Assembly: GCA_016937995.1 (NCBI GenBank)
Contig: JAFGVM010000070.1
Coordinates: forward strand, 1-9,750
From: Candidatus Delongbacteria bacterium
GTDB lineage: Bacteria > UBA4055
DNA: 9,750 nucleotides
Direction of reading: 5' to 3'
Shown: piece by piece, positions 1 through 7,483 of the stretch
How the letters are laid out: each line of letters starts with the position of its first letter
Numbering within the stretch: the stretch's first letter is position 1
Position numbers and translations under genes: made by a program
The notes under the pieces: model-generated
What the model saw: only the letters and a program-made list of their open reading frames with translations
Database searches by the model: none
What the model was told of the DNA's origin: nothing

Positions 1-87
1 AAAAAAAAACTTGACTTCAATTTTCGCTATGTAAACATTTTTTAGAAAATTTCAGCTTTACAAAAAAAAAACTTGACTTCAATTTTC
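1..87 (+). repeat. Duplicated promoter-like segment upstream of tRNA-Lys
   Basis: A block of nine A residues followed by CTTGACTTCAATTTTC occurs at 1-25 and again, identically, at 63-87, a 62-bp offset. The second copy supplies the -35 element of the tRNA promoter. The first copy has the same TTGACT (11-16) but no good -10 at 17 bp. It may be a relic of a local duplication, or the promoter of a lost or rearranged tRNA unit. The identity is seen directly; the role of the first copy is unknown. Confidence 0.7.
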
Positions 88-101
88 TAAAGAATTATAT
101 T
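73..101 (+). promoter_or_regulatory. Sigma-70-type promoter of tRNA-Lys
   Basis: TTGACT at 73-78 and TATATT at 96-101 are separated by exactly 17 bp, with the mature tRNA starting 17 nt after the -10. TATATT is followed by TG, so the string also fits the Bacteroidetes -7 consensus TAnnTTTG, but the strong -35 argues for a conventional sigma-70 reading. The same hexamer pattern recurs before gdhA and the recombinase. Confidence 0.8.
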
Positions 102-118
102 TGCGACTGCTTTTACCG

Positions 119-191
119 GGGAGAGTAGCTCAGTCGGTAGAGCACCGCCCTTTTAAGGCGATGGTCGACGGTTCGAGCCCGTCCTCTCTCA
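119..191 (+). tRNA. tRNA-Lys (anticodon UUU)
   Basis: A full cloverleaf can be folded by eye. The acceptor stem is GGGAGAG (119-125) with CTCTCTC (184-190), including one G-U pair. The D stem is GCTC/GAGC, and the anticodon loop CTTTTAA (150-156) holds anticodon TTT at 152-154. The T stem is GACGG/CCGTC around TTCGAGC (172-178), with discriminator A at 191. The outermost anticodon-stem pair is a C-A mismatch (145/161). The 3' CCA is not encoded (ACA follows), so it must be added by a nucleotidyltransferase. The gene stands alone between a strong promoter and a terminator. Confidence 0.96.
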
Positions 192-197
192 CAAAAG

Positions 198-222
198 AGC
201 CCTGAAAATTCAGGGCTTTTTT
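198..222 (+). terminator. Intrinsic terminator after tRNA-Lys, probably bidirectional
   Basis: The stem AGCCCTG (198-204) pairs with CAGGGCT (211-217), extended by GAA/TTC toward the loop, and a run of six T ends at 222. An A-rich stretch at 193-196 gives a T-run on the other strand, so the hairpin can also stop transcription from the minus-strand HD-GYP gene that ends at 241. Confidence 0.88.
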
Positions 223-240
223 AATTATTAAATCTTTTTT

Positions 241-1410
241 TTACGTTTTATCCGGGTATTTCTCAGAAATAGATCTGATAATATCTAAAGATTTAAAAAA
301 TGCATCAACTACTTCAGGATCGAACTTGACTCCCGACATTTTTCTGATCTCGGCAAGAACATCCTCCTCCTTCCAAGCTTCCTTATAAACCCTTTTACAT
401 GATAAAGCATCATATACATCTGCTACAGCGACGATCCTGCCGAAAATGGAAATATCTTTTTCCTTAGGATGAAGTGGATATCCTGTACCATTCCAGTTTT
501 CATGATGAGACAAAGCAATAGTGGAGGCAATTTCGTCGAAGCGTGATTGTTTGTCAATAAACAGATCTGCACCTAAAGTTGTATGGGTTTTCATCACTTC
601 AAACTCTTCCTCGGTCAATTTTGCAGGTTTTTTAAGTATTGTATCAGATATAGCTATCTTCCCAACATCGTGCAACATTGCTGCCATTCTCAGAAGATCC
701 CGATTAGAATCGATTTCCTCTCTGTCAACTCCCTTCTCAACAGCCCATCTTTCATAGATCTCAACGGAATAAGCCGCGACCCTGTTTACATGAGCACCAG
801 TTTCTTTAGGATCTCTTAATTCAGCCATGTGGATCATTCTCAGTAAAAGTGCTCTTGTCATCTTAGCATTTTTCATTGCAATGCTGGCTGTAGATGCAAA
901 ATGTCTTATAAACAACGCATCATCTTCAGAAAAAGGTATAATATTTCCTTTCCCGTCTCTTGCATTAATTATCTGTAAAACTCCTATTATATCTTCAGTT
1001 TCAAACCGCAATGGTACAGCTAACATTGATACTGTTTTGTAATCTGCTTTTTTATCAAACTCAGGATCAAATGTATAAGGACATTCATTCGATATTTTTC
1101 CAACATCCGGAATATTAAGAGTTTCTCCGGTAGAAGCTACATAACCGGCTATTGAATATTCGTCTATCAAAATACTGAAATTTCTGTAGAGCAACTTCTC
1201 CCCTTTTGGAAGACGTTTTTGAAGAGTGTCATTCTGAGCATGACTGAAATGTAGTAGATCACCCTCTTTAGTGTATATTGTTCCTGCATCAGCATTCACA
1301 CTAGATCTGGCTTCAGTAAGTACTCTTTCAAGTAAAATATCAATGTCTTTTATATTGCTGAATTCCGAACTTATTCTTAAAATTTCTTTTAATTTTTTAT
1401 TTTCATTCAT
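241..1410 (-). CDS. GAF-HD-GYP protein, probable cyclic di-GMP phosphodiesterase
   Basis: A 389-residue cytoplasmic protein with an N-terminal GAF sensor domain (about residues 20-185) and a C-terminal HD-GYP domain (about 190-375). Metal-binding and signature residues are visible: H207 (GAHVNRV), H247-D248 and K251 in HDVGK, H276, the H302-H303-E304 triplet, the GYP triplet at 310-312, and D331 in ADVYDAL. The usual HHExxDG has N307 instead of D, a variant seen in other family members. No transmembrane segment or receiver domain is evident, so input probably comes through a ligand or redox state sensed by GAF. The start at 1408-1410 is preceded by GGGGAGCAGGA, a good ribosome binding site. 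It lies 19 nt downstream of the corrinoid adenosyltransferase gene on the same strand, so the two are probably co-transcribed. The domain assignment is firm; phosphodiesterase activity is inferred from the family. Confidence 0.92.
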   Translation of the reverse strand: MNENKKLKEILRISSEFSNIKDIDILLERVLTEARSSVNADAGTIYTKEGDLLHFSHAQNDTLQKRLPKGEKLLYRNFSILIDEYSIAGYVASTGETLNIPDVGKISNECPYTFDPEFDKKADYKTVSMLAVPLRFETEDIIGVLQIINARDGKGNIIPFSEDDALFIRHFASTASIAMKNAKMTRALLLRMIHMAELRDPKETGAHVNRVAAYSVEIYERWAVEKGVDREEIDSNRDLLRMAAMLHDVGKIAISDTILKKPAKLTEEEFEVMKTHTTLGADLFIDKQSRFDEIASTIALSHHENWNGTGYPLHPKEKDISIFGRIVAVADVYDALSCKRVYKEAWKEEDVLAEIRKMSGVKFDPEVVDAFFKSLDIIRSISEKYPDKT

Positions 1411-1429
1411 TTTCCTGCTCCCCGTATAA

Positions 1430-1960
1430 CTAATACTCTATTCCTTTTTTTGCTTTAATTCCAGAGTCATAAGAATGTTTGATCTTCAGCATCTCTGTCA
1501 CAGTATCAGCGATCTCAATCAATCTGCTGTCAGCATTCCTTCCTGTTAATATAATATCCACATTTTCCGGTCTGTTTTTTATGGTATTTATCAGTTCAAG
1601 TGTATCAATAAATTTATAATTTGTAACGTAGGTTATCTCATCCAAGACAATAAGATCATAATCTCCCGAGTTGATCTTTTCCTTTGCAAGTTCAAAACCT
1701 TCCAGTGCAATTTCTTTATCTTTTTCAATATCCTCGGAATTCCAGGTAAATCCTCTACCTGAAATATGCCATTCAACATTTTTTTGCTCTCTAAAGAATT
1801 TCACTTCTCCGTATTCACCGGGGGATTTAATGAATTGTATCACACATACTTTTTTACCGTGTCCCAGTGCTCTGGTTATCGTTCCGAAAGCAGCAGTGCT
1901 TTTACCTTTTCCATCACCGGTATTTATGATTATCTGACCATTTCCCATATTAGATCCCAT
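1430..1960 (-). CDS. cobO: Corrinoid (cob(I)alamin) adenosyltransferase, CobO/BtuR family
   Basis: A 176-residue protein that transfers the adenosyl group of ATP to cob(I)alamin or a corrinoid precursor, giving the adenosylated cofactor. It is nearly full length for the family. Visible family motifs are the P-loop TGDGKGKS (residues 14-21), VIQFIKSP (39-46), GRGFTW (68-73), the Walker-B-like DLIVLDE (102-108), ILTGRNA (137-143) and the C-terminal IADTVTEM...GIEY. Methionines at residues 1 and 5 could both start it; neither has a strong ribosome binding site, and GGGAT just before the second slightly favours MGNGQ (start near 1948). It is the first gene after the promoter at 1990-2018, with the GAF-HD-GYP gene 19 nt downstream. 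No other cobalamin gene is in the window, so it could serve de novo synthesis or salvage. Confidence 0.93.
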   Translation of the reverse strand: MGSNMGNGQIIINTGDGKGKSTAAFGTITRALGHGKKVCVIQFIKSPGEYGEVKFFREQKNVEWHISGRGFTWNSEDIEKDKEIALEGFELAKEKINSGDYDLIVLDEITYVTNYKFIDTLELINTIKNRPENVDIILTGRNADSRLIEIADTVTEMLKIKHSYDSGIKAKKGIEY

Positions 1961-1986
1961 AATATATTTATATCATCCGATAATCA

Positions 1987-2002
1987 TACATTGTACAATG
2001 TA
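1987..2002. promoter_or_regulatory. 16-bp perfect palindrome over the cobO -10, putative operator
   Basis: TACATTGTACAATGTA is perfectly self-complementary and contains the whole minus-strand -10 hexamer. A dimeric repressor bound here would block RNA polymerase directly. The palindrome is seen in sequence; the regulator is unknown. Confidence 0.55.
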
Positions 2003-2018
2003 ATTTGTAAATTGTCAA
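1990..2018 (-). promoter_or_regulatory. Strong sigma-70 promoter for the cobO / HD-GYP unit
   Basis: On the minus strand TTGACA (2018-2013) and TACAAT (1995-1990) are separated by exactly 17 bp. The -10 lies about 30-35 nt upstream of the annotated start. It is one of the two closest matches to the consensus in the window. Confidence 0.8.
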
Positions 2019-2038
2019 TTATTTCATAGCATTTCAAT

Positions 2039-2073
2039 GTTAGTTTTTTTACATTAACAACAAAGAAACTAAC
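2039..2073 (+). repeat. Inverted repeat in the leader of the PEP/pyruvate-binding protein gene
   Basis: GTTAGTTT (2039-2046) is the exact complement of AAACTAAC (2066-2073), with a 19-nt loop, ending 16 nt before the start codon. There is no T-run after it, so it is not a terminator. It could be an mRNA leader hairpin or an operator. Confidence 0.4.
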
Positions 2074-2089
2074 TAAAACCTGCCGAATT

Positions 2090-5053
2090 ATGCCTGATCT
2101 AATCAATAAATTTGAACGATACTATTTTGAAGATACAAAATTTGAACTGTTAATGCCTGAAAGAATTTCTGAAATTCTGTTAATCTGTACGGACTATGAT
2201 GCTTTTATGCTTGAGGAAGACGGACGGATCGAAGAGCAGGTTTTTAGAGAATACGGCGCTCTGAACTTACGATTCCCTCCTCATTTTCACAGGGTTACAT
2301 CTATAAAAGAAGCTAAAAAATTGTTAGCTGAAAAAGATTTTGATCTGATTATAACTATGCACTCACATGGTTTCTGGGATGCTTTTAAGATCAATTCAGA
2401 ACTAAAAAGCCTGTATCCTCAAAAACCTATCGTTGTTCTTGCTCCTTTTTCAAGAGATGTACTCGATAAATATGAAACTCTGGAACATGGAGGTTCAGAC
2501 TTTGTTTTTTCATGGCTGGGAAATTCTGACATTTTATTAGCTATAATTAAGCTTATTGAGGATAAATTAAATGTTGAGCATGATGTTAAGATAGTAGGTG
2601 TTCAGACTATTATCCTTGTAGAAAATTCTATCAGATATTACTCAAGTTATCTACCTGAACTTTATAAAACAATAATGAGTCAGACCCACAGTGTAATGAG
2701 TGAGTACATGAACGAACATCAGAAAAATTTGAGAATGAGAGGAAGGCCAAAGATATTACTAGCTACAAATTATGAAGAAGCAATTGATCTATATGAACGT
2801 TACAAGCATAATCTACTCGGAATAATTACTGATGTAGAGTTTGAAAGAAATAAAATTCACGACCATGATGCCGGAATTAAACTTAGTGAACATGTTCGAA
2901 AAGAAGATAACCGTTTACCTATCCTGATGCAATCTTCAAATGAGAATAACAGGTCAAGAGCAAAAAAATTAAATGCAGGATTCATTAACAAACAATCTAA
3001 TATCCTTCTGAACGAGCTGGTCGATTTTGTTCAGGTCAGGTTTGGATTTGGGGATTTTATTTTTCGTGATCCGGTAGATCTTGAACCAGTCGCAACTGCT
3101 TCAAACCTGAGAGAACTTCAGAAATGCTTAAAAGATATTCCTGCTGAGTCTCTGGCCCATCATGCAAACAATGATCATTTTTCTAAATGGTTAAGGGCAA
3201 GGACCCTGTTCCCTCTGGCTAATATCTTCAGATCAAAGAAAATAAATGATTTCCGATCAACAGATGATATCAGAGAGTATCTGATAAACATTATCAAATA
3301 TTATCGCAGAAGCAGCAGTAGAGGTATCATAGCACACTTTAATAAAGACAGATTCGACGAAGTATCCGGATTTTCCAGGCTGGGACACGGACAGCTTGGA
3401 GGTAAAGCAAGAGGTTTGGCTTTCTCAGATTATATTCTAAAAAAACATAGAATGAATTTTAAATATGACAAGATTGTTCTATCAATACCTCAAACAGTTG
3501 TATTGGCTACAGATGTTTTTAAGGAGTTCATGGATATTAATAAGCTTTATGATATAGCTTATTCTTCGGAAGATGATAAATTTATCCTGGACACTTTTAT
3601 CAGAGCAAGATTTCCAGAATCGGTCATGCCTGACCTAAGAATTTTAATGGAAAGGATGGTTAGACCTTTAGCGATAAGATCATCAAGTCTTCTGGAGGAT
3701 TCAACCTATCAGCCATTCGCAGGGATATATTCAACATATATGATCCCGAACAACGATTCAAATTTTAAAGTCCGGTTAACTGAACTTTGCGATGCTATCA
3801 AATGTGTGTTCGCTTCAACTTTCTTTACGAACAGTAAAAAATATCTAAAGGCTACAAAAAATGTTATTGATGAAGAAAAGATGGCAGTTATCATTCAGGA
3901 GATCTCAGGTAGAACTTATGGCAATATACATTATCCGACTTTTTCGGGAGTTGCAAGATCCATAAATAATTATCCTACCGGTTATGAAAAAGCCGATAGA
4001 CCAATCGTTAACATTGCAGCGGGATTGGGTAAAACTATTGTTGATGGAAAAACATCTTTAAGGTTCTCACCTGATTTTCCAAAGAATGTAATTCAGACTT
4101 CATCAACCGAGTCTACTTTGAAAAATACTCAAAAGAAATTTTATGCACTGGACCTGCAGGAAGACTCTTTTAGACCGAACACTGATGACAGTATGAATCT
4201 TCTGGAGCAGGATATATATGAAGGAGTGAAAAATGAATCATTTGAAAGTATAGTGTCCACTCTCGATTATGAGAACAACGTAATAAGAGACAATTTTCAC
4301 TATCAGGGTCCAAAATTCATGACTTTTGCAAATATTCTGAAAAGACAGACATTCCCGTTAAGTGAAATATTGATAGACATTCTTTCTCTTCTGGAGAGAA
4401 CGATGAATAATCCTGTCGAAATTGAGTTTGCTGTTAACATTGACCCGTTCAATAATATAAATTATTTTGATCTCCTGCAGGCAAGACCGATAGTTTCAGG
4501 ATTTGAATCACTCGACATTGATGTTGAAAAGTCTGATGATAAAAGTTCCATTATTAAATCGAACAATGCCTTGGGGAACGGATCTATCGAAAATATTTTT
4601 GATATCATATATGTTAAACCTGAATCGTTTGATCACTCAAAGACATTGAAGATCATGGATACAATTAAAGTACTTAATGCTAAAATGATAAAACATAAGA
4701 AAAAATATATTCTGATCGGTCCGGGAAGATGGGGAACTTCAGATCCATGGTTGGGTATGCCTGTTAAATGGGCAGATATTTCTCAAGCATCAGTAATTGT
4801 TGAGGCCGGATTAAAAGATTTCATTATTGAGCAGAGTCAGGGATCTCATTTTTTTCACAACATAACAACTTTCGGTATAATATATTATACGGTCAACCCC
4901 TTTAAAAACGATGGTTATTATGATGTTGAATTTCTTGGCAAACAAAAAGCTCTATTCGAAGATGAATTTGTTAAGCACATCCGTTTTAAAAAACCGGTTA
5001 TCGTTAAAACTGACGGCAGATCAGGTAATGGTGTTATATTAAAACCCGTCTAA
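2090..5053 (+). CDS. PEP/pyruvate-binding (PPDK N-terminal-type) protein with two receiver-like domains
   Basis: A 987-residue protein without signal peptide or membrane segments. Residues about 27-160 look like a degenerate response-regulator receiver: the phosphoacceptor slot reads IITM (87-90), without Asp. Residues about 219-320 form a second receiver-like domain that keeps D248 (GIITDVE), S282/S283 and K301. From about 430 to 800 lies the ATP-binding domain of pyruvate phosphate dikinase and PEP synthase: GGKARG (437-442), the conserved Arg in AIRSSSLLEDS (R530), QPFAGIYST (541-549) and QARP (797-800). The C-terminal part (about 840-987) has a conserved-looking IGPGRWGTSDPW (876-887). 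The swivelling phosphohistidine domain and the C-terminal PEP-binding barrel are absent, so a complete PPDK or PEP synthase reaction is unlikely. I infer a phosphotransfer or regulatory protein. No Shine-Dalgarno or convincing forward promoter is visible upstream. Confidence 0.85.
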   Translation: MPDLINKFERYYFEDTKFELLMPERISEILLICTDYDAFMLEEDGRIEEQVFREYGALNLRFPPHFHRVTSIKEAKKLLAEKDFDLIITMHSHGFWDAFKINSELKSLYPQKPIVVLAPFSRDVLDKYETLEHGGSDFVFSWLGNSDILLAIIKLIEDKLNVEHDVKIVGVQTIILVENSIRYYSSYLPELYKTIMSQTHSVMSEYMNEHQKNLRMRGRPKILLATNYEEAIDLYERYKHNLLGIITDVEFERNKIHDHDAGIKLSEHVRKEDNRLPILMQSSNENNRSRAKKLNAGFINKQSNILLNELVDFVQVRFGFGDFIFRDPVDLEPVATASNLRELQKCLKDIPAESLAHHANNDHFSKWLRARTLFPLANIFRSKKINDFRSTDDIREYLINIIKYYRRSSSRGIIAHFNKDRFDEVSGFSRLGHGQLGGKARGLAFSDYILKKHRMNFKYDKIVLSIPQTVVLATDVFKEFMDINKLYDIAYSSEDDKFILDTFIRARFPESVMPDLRILMERMVRPLAIRSSSLLEDSTYQPFAGIYSTYMIPNNDSNFKVRLTELCDAIKCVFASTFFTNSKKYLKATKNVIDEEKMAVIIQEISGRTYGNIHYPTFSGVARSINNYPTGYEKADRPIVNIAAGLGKTIVDGKTSLRFSPDFPKNVIQTSSTESTLKNTQKKFYALDLQEDSFRPNTDDSMNLLEQDIYEGVKNESFESIVSTLDYENNVIRDNFHYQGPKFMTFANILKRQTFPLSEILIDILSLLERTMNNPVEIEFAVNIDPFNNINYFDLLQARPIVSGFESLDIDVEKSDDKSSIIKSNNALGNGSIENIFDIIYVKPESFDHSKTLKIMDTIKVLNAKMIKHKKKYILIGPGRWGTSDPWLGMPVKWADISQASVIVEAGLKDFIIEQSQGSHFFHNITTFGIIYYTVNPFKNDGYYDVEFLGKQKALFEDEFVKHIRFKKPVIVKTDGRSGNGVILKPV

Positions 5054-5060
5054 TTTTATT

Positions 5061-5768
5061 CTAAATTTTCCCTGTCTCAAAATATTCGCTGATAATTTTT
5101 TTTATTTTCGATGCAGCAGTGGTTGCCCGTTCATAAAATGTATATGTAAAAATAGAGTCGTCTATTGCAAATGACTTATCCAGATTATTCAAAATCGAAT
5201 ATCTTGTGTATGAAGCAAATTGAGATACAGGAAGCACTTCCCCGCTTGTTCCGATTATTACAAGCAGATCGGTTTTCATCAATTCATTATACAGCCTCTG
5301 ATACATTGGAGCAGGTTCACCGAACATAACAACGTTATGTCTGAGAGAGTGACTTTTACACTCAGGACATTCTGAGAATTCTTTTATAGATCTGTACTCA
5401 ATGTCAAATTCATTCCCGCAAACTTCACACTTAAGCTCTCTTAACTTACCATGAAGATGTATTACTTCCTTACAACCTGATTTTTCCAACAGATCATCAA
5501 CATTTTGAGTCATAACTGTAATATTTCCAGGGTATTTTTCTTTTAATCCACTTATCATAAAATGCGAATCATTAGGTAATTTATCACTTATATCTTTTCT
5601 TCTTTTATCGTAAAAATCAAGAACAAGCTGCCTATCCTGAATAAATCCCTGAACGGAACATACTTCCATAACATTGTGCTCTTCCCACATACCATTGTTG
5701 GACCTGAAGGTCCTTATGCCAGATTCAGCTGATAACCCAGCCCCGCTTAATATTAAAACTTTATTCAT
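5061..5768 (-). CDS. Sirtuin (NAD-dependent protein deacylase, class III-like)
   Basis: A 235-residue Sir2-family enzyme that removes acyl groups from protein lysines using NAD. It is full length for a bacterial sirtuin. Visible motifs are the NAD-binding GAGLSAESGIRTFR (9-22), TQNVDDL (87-93), the catalytic His in HLHG (H106), four zinc cysteines C114, C117, C134 and C137, VVMFGE (146-151) and IIGTSGEVLPVSQF (171-184). Y53 and R56 in FYDKRRK fit the YxxR signature of SIRT5/CobB-type sirtuins, linked to removal of succinyl and malonyl groups, so desuccinylation is a reasonable inference. It converges with the preceding gene with 7 bp between stop codons and no room for a dedicated terminator. 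GGTGAG lies directly against the start codon, a close-set ribosome binding site. No clear promoter was found. Confidence 0.93.
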   Translation of the reverse strand: MNKVLILSGAGLSAESGIRTFRSNNGMWEEHNVMEVCSVQGFIQDRQLVLDFYDKRRKDISDKLPNDSHFMISGLKEKYPGNITVMTQNVDDLLEKSGCKEVIHLHGKLRELKCEVCGNEFDIEYRSIKEFSECPECKSHSLRHNVVMFGEPAPMYQRLYNELMKTDLLVIIGTSGEVLPVSQFASYTRYSILNNLDKSFAIDDSIFTYTFYERATTAASKIKKIISEYFETGKI

Positions 5769-5821
5769 CTCACCAATTTTGTTAATAGTTATATGTAAAC
5801 ACTGATAAATTTAGTGAAACT

Positions 5822-5837
5822 ATTTGATTTATCAAAT
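5822..5837. promoter_or_regulatory. Inverted repeat between the sirtuin and gdhA genes
   Basis: ATTTGAT and ATCAAAT are exact complements separated by TT, in the 239-bp divergent intergenic region, about 54 bp upstream of the sirtuin start and 76 bp upstream of the gdhA -35. It may be an operator, but in DNA this AT-rich a chance origin is quite possible. Confidence 0.25.
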
Positions 5838-5912
5838 TAATTTTTCTCATGTTTTTGTGAGTCAGGTAACAAAATAGATGATTTGCATAGTAAAAAAACT
5901 ATAATAAATTTC

Positions 5913-5941
5913 TTGACAAGGTTTATACACTAAATTATATT
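5913..5941 (+). promoter_or_regulatory. Sigma-70 promoter of gdhA
   Basis: TTGACA (5913-5918) and TATATT (5936-5941) are separated by exactly 17 bp. The leader to the ATG at 6008 is about 60 nt and A-rich. This is as strong as the cobO promoter and fits high expression of glutamate dehydrogenase. Confidence 0.85.
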
Positions 5942-5958
5942 GATTCCCGTCAATATAA
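5935..5958. promoter_or_regulatory. Putative operator over the gdhA -10 and transcription start
   Basis: TTATATTGA (5935-5943) and TCAATATAA (5950-5958) are perfect 9-bp complements around a 6-bp spacer (TTCCCG). The left arm contains the -10 hexamer and the right arm covers the likely transcription start, a classic position for a repressor. It could instead form a hairpin at the very 5' end of the mRNA. Confidence 0.5.
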
Positions 5959-6007
5959 AAATAGATAGCTAAAATAGATAAAAACCAAAACCAAAAAGGG
6001 AGTAAAC

Positions 6008-7381
6008 ATGTCTAAATTGTTAAAGAAGTACATGGACCTTTTACAATCTAAAGATCCAAATCAGCCTGAATTTATTCAAGCTGCTCAAGAAGTAATCGAA
6101 ACGATCATTCCTGTTCTTGAAAAACATCCGGAATACGTAGAAGCTAAGATCGTTGAAAGAATGATTGAGCCTGAAAGAGCTTTCCAGTTCAGAGTTCCTT
6201 GGGTAGATGATAAAGGTGTTGTTCAGGTTAACAGAGCTTTCCGTGTTGAGTATAACAGTGCTATTGGTCCTTACAAAGGCGGATTAAGATTTCATCCAAG
6301 TGTAAACTTAAGTATCCTTAAGTTTTTAGGATTCGAGCAGGTATTTAAGAACAGTCTTACTACTCTTCCTATGGGTGGTGGTAAAGGTGGATCTGACTTT
6401 GATCCAAAAGGTAAATCTGACAACGAAGTTATGGCTTTCTGCCAAAGCTTCATGAGCGAGCTTTTCAGACACATTGGCCCTAATACTGACGTTCCTGCCG
6501 GTGATATCGGAGTTGGTGGAAGAGAGATCGGTTATATGTTCGGACAATATAAAAAATTAAGAAATGAATTCACTGGTGTTCTTACCGGAAAAGGAAGAAA
6601 CTGGGGTGGTTCACTAATAAGACCTGAAGCAACTGGTTACGGTGAAGTTTATTTTGCTCAAAATATGCTAGCTGAGAAAAAAGATTCTCTAAAAGGTAAA
6701 ATTTGTGTCGTTAGTGGATCAGGAAACGTTACTCAATACTGTATCGAAAAAGCTAATGAACTTGGTGCTAAATGTATTTCTGTTTCTGATTCTTCAGGTA
6801 CTATCATCGATATGGAAGGTATCAGTGGAAAGAAATGGGATTTCCTAATGGAATTAAAGAACGTTAAACGTGGAAGAGTTGAAGAATTCGCTAAGAAATT
6901 CAAGAGCTGTAAATACTATCCTGGCAAAAGTGTATGGGATGTAGTTGTTGAACAAAAGATCAAACTTGACGTTGCATTCCCATCAGCAACACAGAACGAG
7001 ATCACAGGAAAGCACGCAAAAGCTATGTTAAAGCAAGGTTTAAAACTTGTTTCTGAAGGTGCTAACATGCCTTCACTTCCTGAAGCTCAAGAAGAATACA
7101 TCAAAGCTAAGATCATGTATGGACCTGCAAAAGCAGCTAACGCTGGTGGAGTTGCAGTTTCCGGACTTGAAATGAGCCAGAACTCTCTAAGAATGAACTG
7201 GACTAGAGAAGAAGTTGATAATCATCTAAAAAGAATCATGAAAGATATCCATGATAACTCTAAAGAAGCAGCTTTGAAGTATTTACCAAAAGAAAAAGGA
7301 TTCATCAACTATATGGCTGGTGCTAATATCGCCGGTTTCATTAAAGTTGCTGATTCTATGATGGATCAAGGTGTTGTTTAA
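6008..7381 (+). CDS. gdhA: NADP-type glutamate dehydrogenase
   Basis: A 457-residue enzyme for reductive amination of 2-oxoglutarate with ammonia to glutamate, a main ammonium assimilation route. The length matches hexameric bacterial GdhA. Substrate-site motifs are GPYKGGLRFHPSV (87-99, K90), K114, the catalytic lysine in PMGGGKGGSDFDPKG (K126) and PAGDIGVGGREIG (163-175, D166). The nucleotide-binding domain follows, with RPEATGYG (205-212), SGSGNVTQY (236-244) and VSDSSG (259-264); this context resembles NADP-specific biosynthetic members, though cofactor choice is inferred. AGGGAG six nt before the ATG is a good ribosome binding site. The gene is monocistronic, with its own promoter, a possible operator and a terminator. 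Few rare codons appear, as expected for a highly expressed gene. Confidence 0.97.
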   Translation: MSKLLKKYMDLLQSKDPNQPEFIQAAQEVIETIIPVLEKHPEYVEAKIVERMIEPERAFQFRVPWVDDKGVVQVNRAFRVEYNSAIGPYKGGLRFHPSVNLSILKFLGFEQVFKNSLTTLPMGGGKGGSDFDPKGKSDNEVMAFCQSFMSELFRHIGPNTDVPAGDIGVGGREIGYMFGQYKKLRNEFTGVLTGKGRNWGGSLIRPEATGYGEVYFAQNMLAEKKDSLKGKICVVSGSGNVTQYCIEKANELGAKCISVSDSSGTIIDMEGISGKKWDFLMELKNVKRGRVEEFAKKFKSCKYYPGKSVWDVVVEQKIKLDVAFPSATQNEITGKHAKAMLKQGLKLVSEGANMPSLPEAQEEYIKAKIMYGPAKAANAGGVAVSGLEMSQNSLRMNWTREEVDNHLKRIMKDIHDNSKEAALKYLPKEKGFINYMAGANIAGFIKVADSMMDQGVV

Positions 7382-7405
7382 TTAACATATTTTGAACCGA
7401 ATCTT

Positions 7406-7440
7406 AAAGGGCTGATCATCATTCAGCCCTTTTTTATTTT
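7406..7440 (+). terminator. Intrinsic terminator of gdhA
   Basis: AAAGGGCTGA (7406-7415) pairs perfectly with TCAGCCCTTT (7423-7432) around a 7-nt loop, followed by TTTATTTT. The hairpin begins 25 nt after the stop codon and closes the gdhA unit before the recombinase region. Confidence 0.93.
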
Positions 7441-7483
7441 AGAATCCCTTCAGCAGAAAAATTAATAAGCATAAACATTATAG

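Noticed and set aside
521-1042. Plus-strand open frames opposite the GAF-HD-GYP gene
   Set aside because: They mirror a clear protein family on the other strand, contain no recognisable domain and overlap one another in different frames.
2039-2073. Riboswitch or terminator before the 987-residue protein gene
   Set aside because: It is a single AT-rich 8-bp stem with a 19-nt loop, without a T-run and too small for known riboswitch classes.
3709-3894. Minus-strand open frame inside the PEP/pyruvate-binding gene
   Set aside because: It is the complement of the conserved AIRSSS...IIQE region and has no independent support.
5936-5941. Bacteroidetes-type (-33 TTTG / -7 TAnnTTTG) promoters as the rule for this genome
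   Set aside because: The gdhA and cobO promoters match sigma-70 TTGACA-17-TATATT/TACAAT, and only the tRNA -10 fits TAnnTTTG.
6292-6547. Minus-strand open frames inside gdhA
   Set aside because: They are shadows of the strongly conserved catalytic region of glutamate dehydrogenase.
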